From CALZKI01 sp045124055 (GTDB taxonomy: Bacteria; Bacillota; Clostridia; Lachnospirales; Lachnospiraceae), in assembly GCA_045124055.1 (NCBI GenBank), contig JBGVKZ010000011.1:124001-188000 (forward strand): a DNA stretch of 64,000 bases. Reading direction: 5' to 3'. The notes beneath the pieces were generated by a model. It was not told where the DNA came from. It saw only the letters and a program-made list of their open reading frames with translations, and ran no database searches. Positions within the stretch are counted from its first letter, which is position 1; every line of letters starts with the position of its first letter. Positions 24,998 to 33,636 of this stretch are shown here, one piece after another. The position numbers were made by a program, and so were the translations under genes.

Positions 24998-27229
24998 ATG
25001 GTATTAAAAGGGTATTTGGAACATTTTTTATTTCGAAATGAAGACAATGGATATACAGTTTTTAATCTTGCTATGGAAAAGGAAGATGTGATTTGTGTAG
25101 GAAGTTTTAAGTCCATAGAACAAGGGGAAACGCTGGAATTAACCGGAGAATTTATAACACACAACGTCTACGGTGAGCAATTTAAGGTAGAAGATTACCG
25201 AATTATTCCACCAGAAGACAGGGTGGCTATGGAGAGATACTTAGGAAGCGGGGCTATAAAAGGCGTTGGAGAAGCCCTTGCCAAAAGAATTGTAAAAGCC
25301 TTCGGTAACGACACCTTCCGCATTATCGAGGAAGAACCGGAACGTTTAGTAGAAATTAAGGGAATTAGTGAAAGAAAAGCCAGAGAAATTGCGACTTGTA
25401 TGATTGAAAAAAAGGATTTAAGGGAAGCAATGCTCTTTTTACAAAAGTATGGTATTTCCAATGCCCTTGCTATAAAAATTTATAGAGAATATGGAACGGA
25501 AATTTATAGAGTTTTACAGGAAAATCCTTACAAAATGGCAGAAGATGTTGCCGGAATTGGCTTTAAAATTGCCGATGAAATTGCAAAAAAAACAGGTATC
25601 AAAACGGATTCTGATTACCGCATAAGAAGCGGACTTTTATATACACTGATGCAGGCGGTTAATGAAGGACATACCTACTTGCCGGTGGAAGTACTGAAAG
25701 AAAAGGCAGCTCTCTTATTGGAAGTGCCCAAAGAAGTTTTAGATTCGCAACTTGGCAATTTGGCAATGGATAAAAAAATCATTATGAAAACTTACGACCA
25801 ACAGGTTTTTGTATATGCAGCAAGCATTTACTTTGCTGAACTGGGGTGTGCCAGAAAATTGATGGAATTAAATATCTCTTTGCTGGAAAGAGATACGGAA
25901 GTTGGCAAACGACTGGATAAGTTTGAAGATAAGTCTGGAATCTTTTTAGATGAATTACAAAGAAAAGCAGTCATAGAAAGTGTTTGTAACGGCGTATTTA
26001 TATTAACAGGCGGGCCTGGAACTGGAAAGACGACTACCATTAATGCGATGATACAGTTTTTTGAATCGGAGGGGCTGGAGTTTTATTTGGCAGCTCCCAC
26101 CGGTAGAGCAGCAAAGCGAATGACTGAGGCAACCGGATATGAAGCCAAAACCCTGCATCGTCTTTTGGAATTAAATGGGAAAGTGGAAACAGACAACTAT
26201 AAGGCTGGCTTTGAAAAAAATGAAGAAAATCCCATCGAAGCAGACGTAGTCATTGTAGATGAAATGTCTATGGTAGATTTGTTTATTTTTCAGGCACTTT
26301 TAAAAGCTTTAGTGCCAGGGACTAGACTAATTATGGTAGGTGATGTCAATCAGTTACCTTCCGTTGGACCAGGGCAGGTGCTTCAGGACCTAATTGCCAG
26401 CCAGTGTTTTAAAGTAGTTATGCTGGAAACGATTTTCAGACAGGCAAAAGAAAGTGATATTGTTGTCAATGCCCACAGGGTATACAGAGGAGAACAAATT
26501 ATATTAGACAATAAGAGTAAAGACTTCTTTTTTATGGAAAGACGGGAAGGGAAAATGGTGGAAAATACAGTGCTAGAGCTGGTAAAAGACCGATTGCCCG
26601 GCTATATTAAAGGAAATTCTGGTGATATCCAGGTGCTTACCCCTATGAGAAAAGGTCCTTTAGGAGTAGAAGGCTTAAATCCGCTATTACAACAGGCGTT
26701 AAATCCCCAGAAAGAAGGAAAAAATGAAATAGAAGTAGGCAACACCCTCTTTCGCGAAGGCGATAAGGTGATGCAAACGAAAAACAATTATCAGCTTGAA
26801 TGGGAAATTGTCAGTCGATACAATATTCCGATTGATAAAGGACTTGGCATTTTTAACGGAGACATTGGTACAGTTTTAACGGTGGATAATGTAAACAGAG
26901 AAATGATAGTGGAATTCGATGAGCAAAAAAAGGTGACTTATACTTATGAAAATATGGAGGAACTAGAATTGGCTTATGCTATCACCATTCATAAATCCCA
27001 AGGAAGTGAATATCCGGCGGTAGTTTTGCCGATTCTGTCGGGCCCTAGACTTCTTTTTAACCGAAATCTTTTGTATACAGCAATTACCAGAGCCAAAAAC
27101 TGTGTAACCATTGTAGGCAGCAGAGAAATGATTGCCAAAATGATAGAAAATATCAGTGAATATAGGCGTTATACCAGTTTGGACAGAGCCATAGGACAAA
27201 TGGAGGAACTATATGAATTTTCTGATTGA
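24998..27229 (+). CDS. recD2: ATP-dependent RecD2-like DNA helicase
   Basis: A 743-residue SF1B helicase with 5'-3' polarity, of the RecD2/YrrC group that acts without RecBC in DNA repair. An N-terminal extension with helix-hairpin-helix motifs (GAIKGVGEALAKRI, VEIKGISERKA) precedes the motor. Walker A GGPGTGKTTT has its lysine at residue 344; the DEMSMVD Walker B and the final YAITIHKSQGSE motif VI region are present. ATG 24998 is chosen over an upstream TTG at 24971 because GGAG lies 6-9 bases before it. The gene overlaps comFC by 17 bp. Confidence 0.93.
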   Translation: MVLKGYLEHFLFRNEDNGYTVFNLAMEKEDVICVGSFKSIEQGETLELTGEFITHNVYGEQFKVEDYRIIPPEDRVAMERYLGSGAIKGVGEALAKRIVKAFGNDTFRIIEEEPERLVEIKGISERKAREIATCMIEKKDLREAMLFLQKYGISNALAIKIYREYGTEIYRVLQENPYKMAEDVAGIGFKIADEIAKKTGIKTDSDYRIRSGLLYTLMQAVNEGHTYLPVEVLKEKAALLLEVPKEVLDSQLGNLAMDKKIIMKTYDQQVFVYAASIYFAELGCARKLMELNISLLERDTEVGKRLDKFEDKSGIFLDELQRKAVIESVCNGVFILTGGPGTGKTTTINAMIQFFESEGLEFYLAAPTGRAAKRMTEATGYEAKTLHRLLELNGKVETDNYKAGFEKNEENPIEADVVIVDEMSMVDLFIFQALLKALVPGTRLIMVGDVNQLPSVGPGQVLQDLIASQCFKVVMLETIFRQAKESDIVVNAHRVYRGEQIILDNKSKDFFFMERREGKMVENTVLELVKDRLPGYIKGNSGDIQVLTPMRKGPLGVEGLNPLLQQALNPQKEGKNEIEVGNTLFREGDKVMQTKNNYQLEWEIVSRYNIPIDKGLGIFNGDIGTVLTVDNVNREMIVEFDEQKKVTYTYENMEELELAYAITIHKSQGSEYPAVVLPILSGPRLLFNRNLLYTAITRAKNCVTIVGSREMIAKMIENISEYRRYTSLDRAIGQMEELYEFSD

Positions 27230-27914
27230 GCTGATTTTTCCCAGAAGATGTCCCATTTGTGATAAACCGGTGGATAAACTGGGAGCTATGGTATGCAAAA
27301 AATGTGAAGAAAAAATCAGGTATATAAAGTCGCCCTATTGCCTAAAATGTGGTAAGAGTCTTAAAGATGCTACAAAGGAATTTTGTGTAGATTGTGAAAA
27401 TGCAGAGCATACTTTTGACAGAGGAAGGGCTTTATATGAATATGACTCTATCAAACAAGCAATTTATCGTTTTAAATATGAAAACAGAAAAGAATATGCC
27501 ACCTTTTTTGGTAAACAACTGGCACAAAAACTAGGAAAAGAGATTTTAAGCTGGAAACCTGATGCCATAATTCCGGTACCCTTATATAAAGACCGATTAA
27601 AAAAGCGGGGATATAATCAGGCTGCTTTGATTGCCAGAGAACTTGGAAAAGAATTAAATATCCCAGTTAATGAAAAAATCCTATATCGAATCAGGGAAAC
27701 TTTGCCCCAAAAGGAATTGAATGGAAAAGAACGACAAAATAATTTGAAAAATGCTTTCAAAATAGGGCAAAATGATGTAAAATTAAAGACGATTATAATT
27801 ATAGATGATATCTATACGACAGGTAGCACTATGAATGCTATGGCAACATGCTTAAGAAATGCAGGAATAGAGTGTATTTTTTGTGTTTCCTTAGCGGTGG
27901 GCCGGGGGATATAG
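27213..27914 (+). CDS. comFC: ComF family phosphoribosyltransferase-like protein
   Basis: A 233-residue protein with an N-terminal zinc-ribbon region (CPICD, CKKC, CLKCGK, CVDC) and a C-terminal phosphoribosyltransferase domain with the PRPP loop IDDIYTTGST near residues 197-206. ComFC is needed for late steps of DNA uptake in Bacillus, but the family is also common in species not known to be competent. The gene overlaps recD2 and is followed 12 bp later by a yvyF-like gene; the comFC-yvyF order is the same as in Bacillus, where flagellar genes follow. Confidence 0.9.
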   Translation: MNFLIELIFPRRCPICDKPVDKLGAMVCKKCEEKIRYIKSPYCLKCGKSLKDATKEFCVDCENAEHTFDRGRALYEYDSIKQAIYRFKYENRKEYATFFGKQLAQKLGKEILSWKPDAIIPVPLYKDRLKKRGYNQAALIARELGKELNIPVNEKILYRIRETLPQKELNGKERQNNLKNAFKIGQNDVKLKTIIIIDDIYTTGSTMNAMATCLRNAGIECIFCVSLAVGRGI

Positions 27915-27925
27915 GAGGTATTTAT

Positions 27926-28339
27926 ATGAATGTTCGTAATTGTAGAAAATGTGGACGCGTATTTAACTATATAATAGGACAGACACTTTGTCTTTCTTGT
28001 AGAGATGCGTTAGAGGGGAAATTTAAAGAAGTAAAAGAATATGTGCAAAGTCACAGAGGTTGCGGAATTAATGAAGTAGCAGAGGAATGTGAAGTAGATA
28101 CTGCTCAGATTAGACAGTGGATTCGTGAAGAAAGATTAGAGTTTACAGAAGACTCTATGATTGGTCTGGCTTGTGAAATCTGCGGTTCTAGTATTCGAAC
28201 AGGAAGATATTGTGAAAAATGTAAAGCTGCTACTTTAAATGGACTTAACAATGTGGTGAAACAGGCTCAGGCAAGCAGACAGCCACAGCCAAGTCAACCT
28301 GTTAATCCAAAAGATAATCCAAGAATGAGATTCTTATAA
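27926..28339 (+). CDS. YvyF-like flagellar-region zinc-ribbon protein
   Basis: A 137-residue protein with four Cys pairs: CRKC and CLSC at the N-terminus, then a helix-turn-helix-like segment (GINEVAEECEVDTAQIRQWI), then CEIC and CEKC. The C-terminus is a Gln/Pro-rich tail. This is the layout of YvyF (TIGR03826), found beside comFC and flgM. A role in flagellar gene control is suspected for the family but not firmly established. ATG 27926 is preferred to an in-frame upstream ATG at 27848 because AGGAGG lies 9 bases before it and the upstream codons overlap comFC. Confidence 0.8.
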   Translation: MNVRNCRKCGRVFNYIIGQTLCLSCRDALEGKFKEVKEYVQSHRGCGINEVAEECEVDTAQIRQWIREERLEFTEDSMIGLACEICGSSIRTGRYCEKCKAATLNGLNNVVKQAQASRQPQPSQPVNPKDNPRMRFL

Positions 28340-28358
28340 AATTTTTCGGAGTTCAGTT

Positions 28359-28763
28359 ATGTTAAACGAGGAAAGAGTTATTTTAATGACCCGGCTTGCG
28401 TCTTATGAGGCGAATGAGGGGAAAAAATATGTAGCTACGGGTAGTTATTTTAGAAGCGATTATATCAAAATGCAGACGATTAAATCCATTTTCAGTGCTA
28501 CGATTGCATTTTTTGTCATATTAGCATTGGTAGTTCTTATGGATTTTGAGACCTTTATGAGCGACTTATATGCTATGGACTTATTTGATTATGCCAAGAA
28601 ACTGCTCTTTGGGTTCATCGCCTTTGTAGGAGGTTACGGCGTGATTTCTTATGTTGTGTATTCTATCAGATATCGCCGGGCAAAGAAGAACCTAAAGCTA
28701 TATTTTAACAATTTGAAAAAACTATCCACAATGTACGATAATCGTGGACCGAAGGGAAAGTAG
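28359..28763 (+). CDS. Unknown two-pass membrane protein
   Basis: A 134-residue protein that I do not recognise. An N-terminal soluble stretch of about 40 residues is followed by two hydrophobic segments (about 44-64 and 82-104) and a basic tail rich in Lys and Arg. It starts 19 bp after the yvyF-like gene; its 3' end is at 28763 and the next gene starts at 28765. It may act with the following membrane protein and with the c-di-AMP cyclase further downstream, but no motif shows this. Confidence 0.7.
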   Translation: MLNEERVILMTRLASYEANEGKKYVATGSYFRSDYIKMQTIKSIFSATIAFFVILALVVLMDFETFMSDLYAMDLFDYAKKLLFGFIAFVGGYGVISYVVYSIRYRRAKKNLKLYFNNLKKLSTMYDNRGPKGK

Positions 28764-28764
28764 A

Positions 28765-29697
28765 ATGAGTAATTTACTGGAATTAAGAGAAAATATTAAA
28801 AGAATTTATGGGAAATATGAAATATATATTACTCCAGTCTTAAAGTTTTTATTGACTTTAGTGGCAATTCTTATGATAAATACGGAATTGGGGTATATGA
28901 GCATTCTCAAAAATGTATTTGTTGTTTTAATGGCCTCTTTAGCCTGTGCAGTATTGCCTTGGGGATTTTCATTAGCAATAAGTGCCTTGTTTATAGTGGG
29001 TCATATTTATGCAATGGCTATGGAATGTGCAATCGTAGCGGTAGCTATTTTTGCACTAATGTTTTTATTATATTTCAGATTTACCCCGAAAGACGCGTTA
29101 GTTGTATTACTGACACCAATTTGTTTCTTTTTAAAAGTCCCATATTTAATCCCAATTTGTGTAGGACTTGTGGGAACACCTGTTGGAGTCGTATCAGTAA
29201 GCTGTGGTGTAGTTGCCCACTATATGATTGATTCTGTTTCAGAAAGTGCTCTCGCAATGGTAGGAACAGAAGGAGAAGCAAGTAGCAAACTTCGTATTAT
29301 GTTAGAAGGAATTATGGGAAATACCACCATGGTGATTACTCTGTTTTCCTTTATCGTAACCGTTTTGGTAGTATATATTATTCGTAGAATGTCTATTGAT
29401 TATTCGTGGACGATTGCTATGATAACAGGTGCTATTATTAACGCAATCATCTTATTAATTGGTGATTTGCTGTTAGATACTAAAATCTCGATTATCTGGT
29501 TACTTATTGGTAGCGTACTTGCTGTTTTAGTGGCCAAAGTATTACAATTTTTTGTATTTAACGTGGATTATAGCAGAACGGAACGAGTACAGTTTGAAGA
29601 TGATGAGTATTACTATTATGTAAAAGCTGTACCAAAGGTAAACGTAACACCGGCAGCTAAGACGGTGAAAAAAATCAATTCATCAAGAACATATTAA
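28765..29697 (+). CDS. Unknown polytopic membrane protein next to cdaA
   Basis: A 310-residue protein with about eight hydrophobic segments between residues 18 and 270 and a soluble C-terminal tail containing an acidic and Tyr-rich patch (EDDEYYYYVKAV). I do not recognise a family. ATG 28765 follows GAAGGGAAAG and is preferred to an upstream in-frame ATG at 28744 inside the preceding gene. It ends 31 bp before cdaA. The tight spacing to cdaA-cdaR-glmM suggests a link to c-di-AMP or wall metabolism; this is inference from position only. Confidence 0.7.
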   Translation: MSNLLELRENIKRIYGKYEIYITPVLKFLLTLVAILMINTELGYMSILKNVFVVLMASLACAVLPWGFSLAISALFIVGHIYAMAMECAIVAVAIFALMFLLYFRFTPKDALVVLLTPICFFLKVPYLIPICVGLVGTPVGVVSVSCGVVAHYMIDSVSESALAMVGTEGEASSKLRIMLEGIMGNTTMVITLFSFIVTVLVVYIIRRMSIDYSWTIAMITGAIINAIILLIGDLLLDTKISIIWLLIGSVLAVLVAKVLQFFVFNVDYSRTERVQFEDDEYYYYVKAVPKVNVTPAAKTVKKINSSRTY

Positions 29698-29728
29698 AAA
29701 TTCATAATTCCATAAAGGATTAAAGGTT

Positions 29729-30613
29729 ATGGACCAGATGTTTAATTTTGTAGACAAATATTTAGCAAATTTATATTTTCCGGCGATACGGTGGACAGAC
29801 GTCGTTGAGGTGTTGGTCATTGCTGTCTTGGTTTACTACATTTTAGTGTGGGTGAAGAACACAAGAGCATGGTCGCTACTCAAGGGCGTTATTGTGATTT
29901 TGTTATTTTTTGTCTTTGCAGCTGTTTTTAATATGACAACGATTTTGTGGATTGCACAGAACGTCTTTACTATCGCGGTTACGGCGATAGTCGTTATTTT
30001 GCAACCGGAGCTTAGGAGAGCCTTAGAAACCTTAGGTAGAAAAAATATTGTGGCTTCTATCTTTAATTTTGACAATAATAAATCTGTGGAGGGAAAGATT
30101 TCTTCACAGACTATCAATGAGATTATTAGAGCTTGCACAGAAATGTCACGTGCAAAAACAGGTGCACTTATCGTCCTTGAAAATAACCAGGGACTAGAAG
30201 ATTATTGCAGAACTGGTATTGATGTAGATGGTATTGTTACAAGTCAACTTTTAATCAATATTTTTGAACACAATACGCCTCTTCATGATGGAGCGGTGAT
30301 TATTCGAGGCAACAGAGTACTTTCTGCTACCTGTTATTTACCTCTTACGGACAGTATGAGTCTTGGAAAAGAACTGGGAACAAGACATCGTGCAGGGGTG
30401 GGTATCTCAGAAGTGACAGATTCTGTTACCATTATTGTTTCAGAAGAAACGGGAAAAATCAGTGTTGCCTTTGATGGCGAACTGGAAAGAAATGTTTCTC
30501 CAGAGCGTTTGAAAGAATGCATAGAAATCATTAACAATAAAACAGTGATAGAAGGCAAAAATATCAAAATATGGAAGGGAAGAGTTAGAAATGGGAAAAA
30601 AGCTGACCAATAA
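29729..30613 (+). CDS. cdaA: Membrane-bound diadenylate cyclase CdaA
   Basis: A 294-residue enzyme that condenses two ATP to c-di-AMP, the second messenger for potassium and osmotic balance and wall integrity. Three hydrophobic segments (about 26-42, 50-70 and 74-92) precede the DAC domain. The catalytic motifs DGA (187-189) and RHR (219-221) are intact. The gene overlaps cdaR by 23 bp and is followed by glmM, the conserved cdaA-cdaR-glmM unit of Firmicutes in which the two neighbours modulate cyclase activity. Confidence 0.95.
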   Translation: MDQMFNFVDKYLANLYFPAIRWTDVVEVLVIAVLVYYILVWVKNTRAWSLLKGVIVILLFFVFAAVFNMTTILWIAQNVFTIAVTAIVVILQPELRRALETLGRKNIVASIFNFDNNKSVEGKISSQTINEIIRACTEMSRAKTGALIVLENNQGLEDYCRTGIDVDGIVTSQLLINIFEHNTPLHDGAVIIRGNRVLSATCYLPLTDSMSLGKELGTRHRAGVGISEVTDSVTIIVSEETGKISVAFDGELERNVSPERLKECIEIINNKTVIEGKNIKIWKGRVRNGKKADQ

Positions 30614-31871
30614 CTGGGGACTTAAGCTTATTGCTATCTTATTTGCCCTTATTTTGTGGTTTGCAGTTATTAATATAGATGACCCAGTTGTATCGGAAAC
30701 CTTTAAAAATGTACCGGTACAGCTTGTCAATACAGAAGTTCTGACAGAAGCAGGCTTAACCTATGAAATTTTGGATAACACTGCGGTAGTAGAGACCATA
30801 ACTGTCTATGGCCCTAGAACGTTTGTAGAGTCCTTAAAAGAGAGTGATATTGTGGCAAAGGCGGATATGAACGATATTACGGTTGCCAATACGGTGGCAA
30901 TCAGCGTCTCCGTAGACTCTAGAAACAGTTCGAAAATCACAAATATCAGAAGCAGTATAGATTGTGTAAAACTGAATATTGAGGAATCCAAAAGTAAGCA
31001 GCTTGTTATCAATGCTACCACCACTGGAAAACTGGCAAGTGGTTATATTGTTGGCGGCATTGAATTGGATCAGAACCGCTTGAAAATTTCCGGCCCGGAA
31101 AGTGTAGTATCACAAGTATATTCTGCAAAAGTCAGCGTCGATGTAACCGATGCAAATAGTGATGTAGCAACTTATGGAGCTGTCCGTTTGTATAATAAGG
31201 ACGGAGAAGAAATTGAAAGTGAATTATTGGTAAAAGGTACAGAAAAAGTGCATATCAATGTAAATGTTATACCGACAAAATATGTTCCTGTTCGATATGA
31301 AATTACAGGCGAGGCTGCCTATGGCTATGATGTTGTTACAGAGGACGTTACTTGTAGCATTATGACTGTCTTGATTGCCGGTGAAACAGAAGATTTGCGT
31401 AATGTTGATGAAATCGTGATTACTGGTGAAGAACTGGATATTACAGATGCAAAAGAAACCAAAGAAGTAACCGTAGCTTTGAAAAATTATTTGCCAGACA
31501 ACATTATGTTAGGGGATAAAGAATTTGATGGAAAAGCGACTATCAAAATTCCAATAGAAGAAGTGGTTACGGAAGTAGTAGAACTATTCAAAGAGAATAT
31601 AACAATTACCAATATTCCGGAAGATTATCAAGTTACAATGGTGGATGTACCTGATTATATGGAATTGGAAATGACAGGTACGATGTCACTTATAAGAGAG
31701 ATTATGACAGGTGATGTTACTGCAAAGATAGATATGAATGAAGCCTTAGAGGATTTAGGATTATCTGAGTGGTCCAGTGGTACTTATACAGTAGAAGCGA
31801 ACTTAAATGTTTCAGAATATGTATCACATACCCCTGTTAAAATAGTAATAGAAATAGAGAAAAACTCTTAA
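30591..31871 (+). CDS. cdaR: CdaR/YbbR-type regulator of the diadenylate cyclase
   Basis: A 426-residue protein with one N-terminal membrane helix (NNWGLKLIAILFALILWFAV) and an extracytoplasmic part made of successive YbbR repeats, recognisable by recurring segments such as VPVQLVN and VPVRYEI. In Bacillus and Listeria it binds CdaA and changes c-di-AMP output. The 23-bp overlap with cdaA suggests coupled translation. The start follows GGAAGGG inside the end of cdaA. Confidence 0.92.
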   Translation: MGKKLTNNWGLKLIAILFALILWFAVINIDDPVVSETFKNVPVQLVNTEVLTEAGLTYEILDNTAVVETITVYGPRTFVESLKESDIVAKADMNDITVANTVAISVSVDSRNSSKITNIRSSIDCVKLNIEESKSKQLVINATTTGKLASGYIVGGIELDQNRLKISGPESVVSQVYSAKVSVDVTDANSDVATYGAVRLYNKDGEEIESELLVKGTEKVHINVNVIPTKYVPVRYEITGEAAYGYDVVTEDVTCSIMTVLIAGETEDLRNVDEIVITGEELDITDAKETKEVTVALKNYLPDNIMLGDKEFDGKATIKIPIEEVVTEVVELFKENITITNIPEDYQVTMVDVPDYMELEMTGTMSLIREIMTGDVTAKIDMNEALEDLGLSEWSSGTYTVEANLNVSEYVSHTPVKIVIEIEKNS

Positions 31872-31889
31872 TTTTGGAGGAAAAATAAG

Positions 31890-33239
31890 ATGGCTAGATT
31901 ATTTGGTACAGATGGAGTAAGAGGCGTTGCTAATGAAGAATTAACTCCACAACTTGCAATGCAATTAGGTCAGGCAGGTGCTTATGTGCTTACCAAGGAA
32001 AATGCACACAAACCAACAATTATGGTAGGATGTGATACTAGAATTTCGGGTGATATGCTTGCAAATGCTCTTATGGCAGGAGCCTGTTCCGTAGGTGCAA
32101 ATGCAGTTTATGTAGGCGTTGTTCCAACTCCAGCAGTTGCATATCTTACAAAAAAATACAAAGTGGACGCAGGTGTTGTTATTTCTGCCTCACATAATCC
32201 AGTAGAATTTAATGGTATCAAATTTTTTGATGGCAATGGATACAAATTACCAGATGAATTAGAAGATGAAATTGAAGCTTTAATTAAATCAGATATGAGT
32301 GGAATAAAATTTCCAACAGGTTCAGGCGTAGGTAAGATTAAATATCGAACAGATGCCAGAGAAGAATATATCAACCACGCAATTCAGTCCGTTCCAATCG
32401 ATTTAAATGGAATGAAAATTGTGGTAGATTGTGCAGAAGGTGCAGCTTTTTACACTTCCGTAGAAGCCTTAAAAGAACTTGGTGCAGAAGTAGTGGCTAT
32501 TCACAATAATCCAGATGGAACAAATATCAACGCCAACTGTGGTTCAACTCATATGGAAGAACTTCAGGCGAGAGTTGTTTATGAAAAAGCACAGGTTGGT
32601 CTTGCTTTTGACGGCGATGCAGACAGACTATTAGCTGTAGATGAAAATGGAAAACAGGTAGACGGCGATCAGATTATGGCGATTGTCGGCAATTATATGA
32701 AAGCTCAGGGAAAACTGAAAGGTGATACAATCGTTGCTACGGTTATGAGTAACCTTGGTTTCTTTATTATGGGTGAAAAGAATGACATTAAGATTGAGCA
32801 GACTAAGGTAGGCGACAGATACGTTTTAGAGCGTATGAAGGAAATTAATGCAAGCCTTGGTGGAGAACAGTCTGGTCACGTTATTTTCTTAGACGAAAAT
32901 ACAACTGGAGATGGACTTTTAAGTGCACTTCATTTATTAGAAGTAATGGTTGAAACGAAAAAACCATTATCAGAACTTGCAAAAATTATGGAAGTATTGC
33001 CACAGGCACTTGTGAATGCAAAAGTTCCAAATCACAAAAAAGAAAATTATATGGATTATCCAGAAATTGCAGCGGCTATTGAAGAATTGACAGCACGCTT
33101 TGCAGGAGAAGGTAGAGTTCTTATAAGACCTTCAGGCACAGAGCCAAAAGTTCGTGTTATGATTGAAGGAAAAGACCAGAAAATGATTGAAGATGAGGCA
33201 GTGAAACTGGCAAATCTCATTCAAAATATTATGTTGTGA
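31890..33239 (+). CDS. glmM: Phosphoglucosamine mutase
   Basis: A 449-residue enzyme that converts glucosamine-6-phosphate to glucosamine-1-phosphate for UDP-GlcNAc and peptidoglycan. The phosphorylated serine is Ser101 in ISASHNP. The magnesium loop DGDADR, the sugar-binding GGEQSGH and the phosphate-binding RPSGTEPKVRV near the C-terminus are all present. It is the third gene of the cdaA operon, and the family member can bind and inhibit CdaA. The next gene's promoter overlaps its stop codon. Confidence 0.96.
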   Translation: MARLFGTDGVRGVANEELTPQLAMQLGQAGAYVLTKENAHKPTIMVGCDTRISGDMLANALMAGACSVGANAVYVGVVPTPAVAYLTKKYKVDAGVVISASHNPVEFNGIKFFDGNGYKLPDELEDEIEALIKSDMSGIKFPTGSGVGKIKYRTDAREEYINHAIQSVPIDLNGMKIVVDCAEGAAFYTSVEALKELGAEVVAIHNNPDGTNINANCGSTHMEELQARVVYEKAQVGLAFDGDADRLLAVDENGKQVDGDQIMAIVGNYMKAQGKLKGDTIVATVMSNLGFFIMGEKNDIKIEQTKVGDRYVLERMKEINASLGGEQSGHVIFLDENTTGDGLLSALHLLEVMVETKKPLSELAKIMEVLPQALVNAKVPNHKKENYMDYPEIAAAIEELTARFAGEGRVLIRPSGTEPKVRVMIEGKDQKMIEDEAVKLANLIQNIML

Positions 33240-33262
33240 TACTTTTAAAATAGTGATATACT
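33234..33262 (+). promoter_or_regulatory. Promoter of the HPr-like gene
   Basis: TTGTGA at 33234-33239 (overlapping the glmM stop codon) and TATACT at 33257-33262 with a 17-bp spacer. The -10 lies between ACTTTTA and TAAAAGT, a short inverted repeat that might be an operator. Confidence 0.55.
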
Positions 33263-33293
33263 AAAAGTACGTTAAGACATTGGAGGATATGAA

Positions 33294-33557
33294 ATGGTAA
33301 GCCAAAAGGTAGTTATTACAAACCCTACGGGGCTACATCTAAGTCCGGCAGGCATTCTATGTAAGGAAGCTATGCAGTTTAAATCATTGATTACATTCAC
33401 GTTTAGAGAGAATACCGCAAACGCAAAAAGTGTGTTAAGTGTGCTTGGTGCGTGCGTAAAATGTGGTGATGAAATCGAACTGATTTGTGATGGCGAAGAT
33501 GAAGAAGAAGCATTAAAAACCTTAGTTGAAGTCATCGAAAGCGGTTTTGGAGAATAA
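33294..33557 (+). CDS. HPr-family phosphocarrier-like protein lacking Arg17
   Basis: An 87-residue HPr-like protein. His15, the residue phosphorylated by Enzyme I, is present in TGLHLSPAG. The partner Arg17, nearly invariant in active HPr, is Ser17 here. Ser46, the regulatory HPr kinase site, is present in NAKSVLSV. So it has both phosphorylation sites but a changed His15 environment. It could be a slow phosphocarrier, a regulatory paralogue analogous to Crh, or the main HPr of a divergent lineage. It is a single-gene unit with its own promoter and terminator. No other PTS gene is in the window. Confidence 0.85.
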   Translation: MVSQKVVITNPTGLHLSPAGILCKEAMQFKSLITFTFRENTANAKSVLSVLGACVKCGDEIELICDGEDEEEALKTLVEVIESGFGE

Positions 33558-33568
33558 TCGATTTTATT

Positions 33569-33604
33569 TTGCCCATGGGTATTTATCTCATGGGCATTTT
33601 TATT
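33569..33604 (+). terminator. Terminator after the HPr-like gene
   Basis: GCCCATG (33571-33577) pairs with CATGGGC (33589-33595) and is followed by an AT-rich T-run, about 12 bp after the stop codon. Confidence 0.75.
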
Positions 33605-33636
33605 TTATAGAATTGTAGATTTGGAGGAATAAAGAG

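Noticed and set aside
27848..27925. ATG at 27848 as the start of the yvyF-like gene
   Set aside because: It would overlap comFC by 67 bp and add a segment unlike the family; AGGAGG lies directly before ATG 27926.
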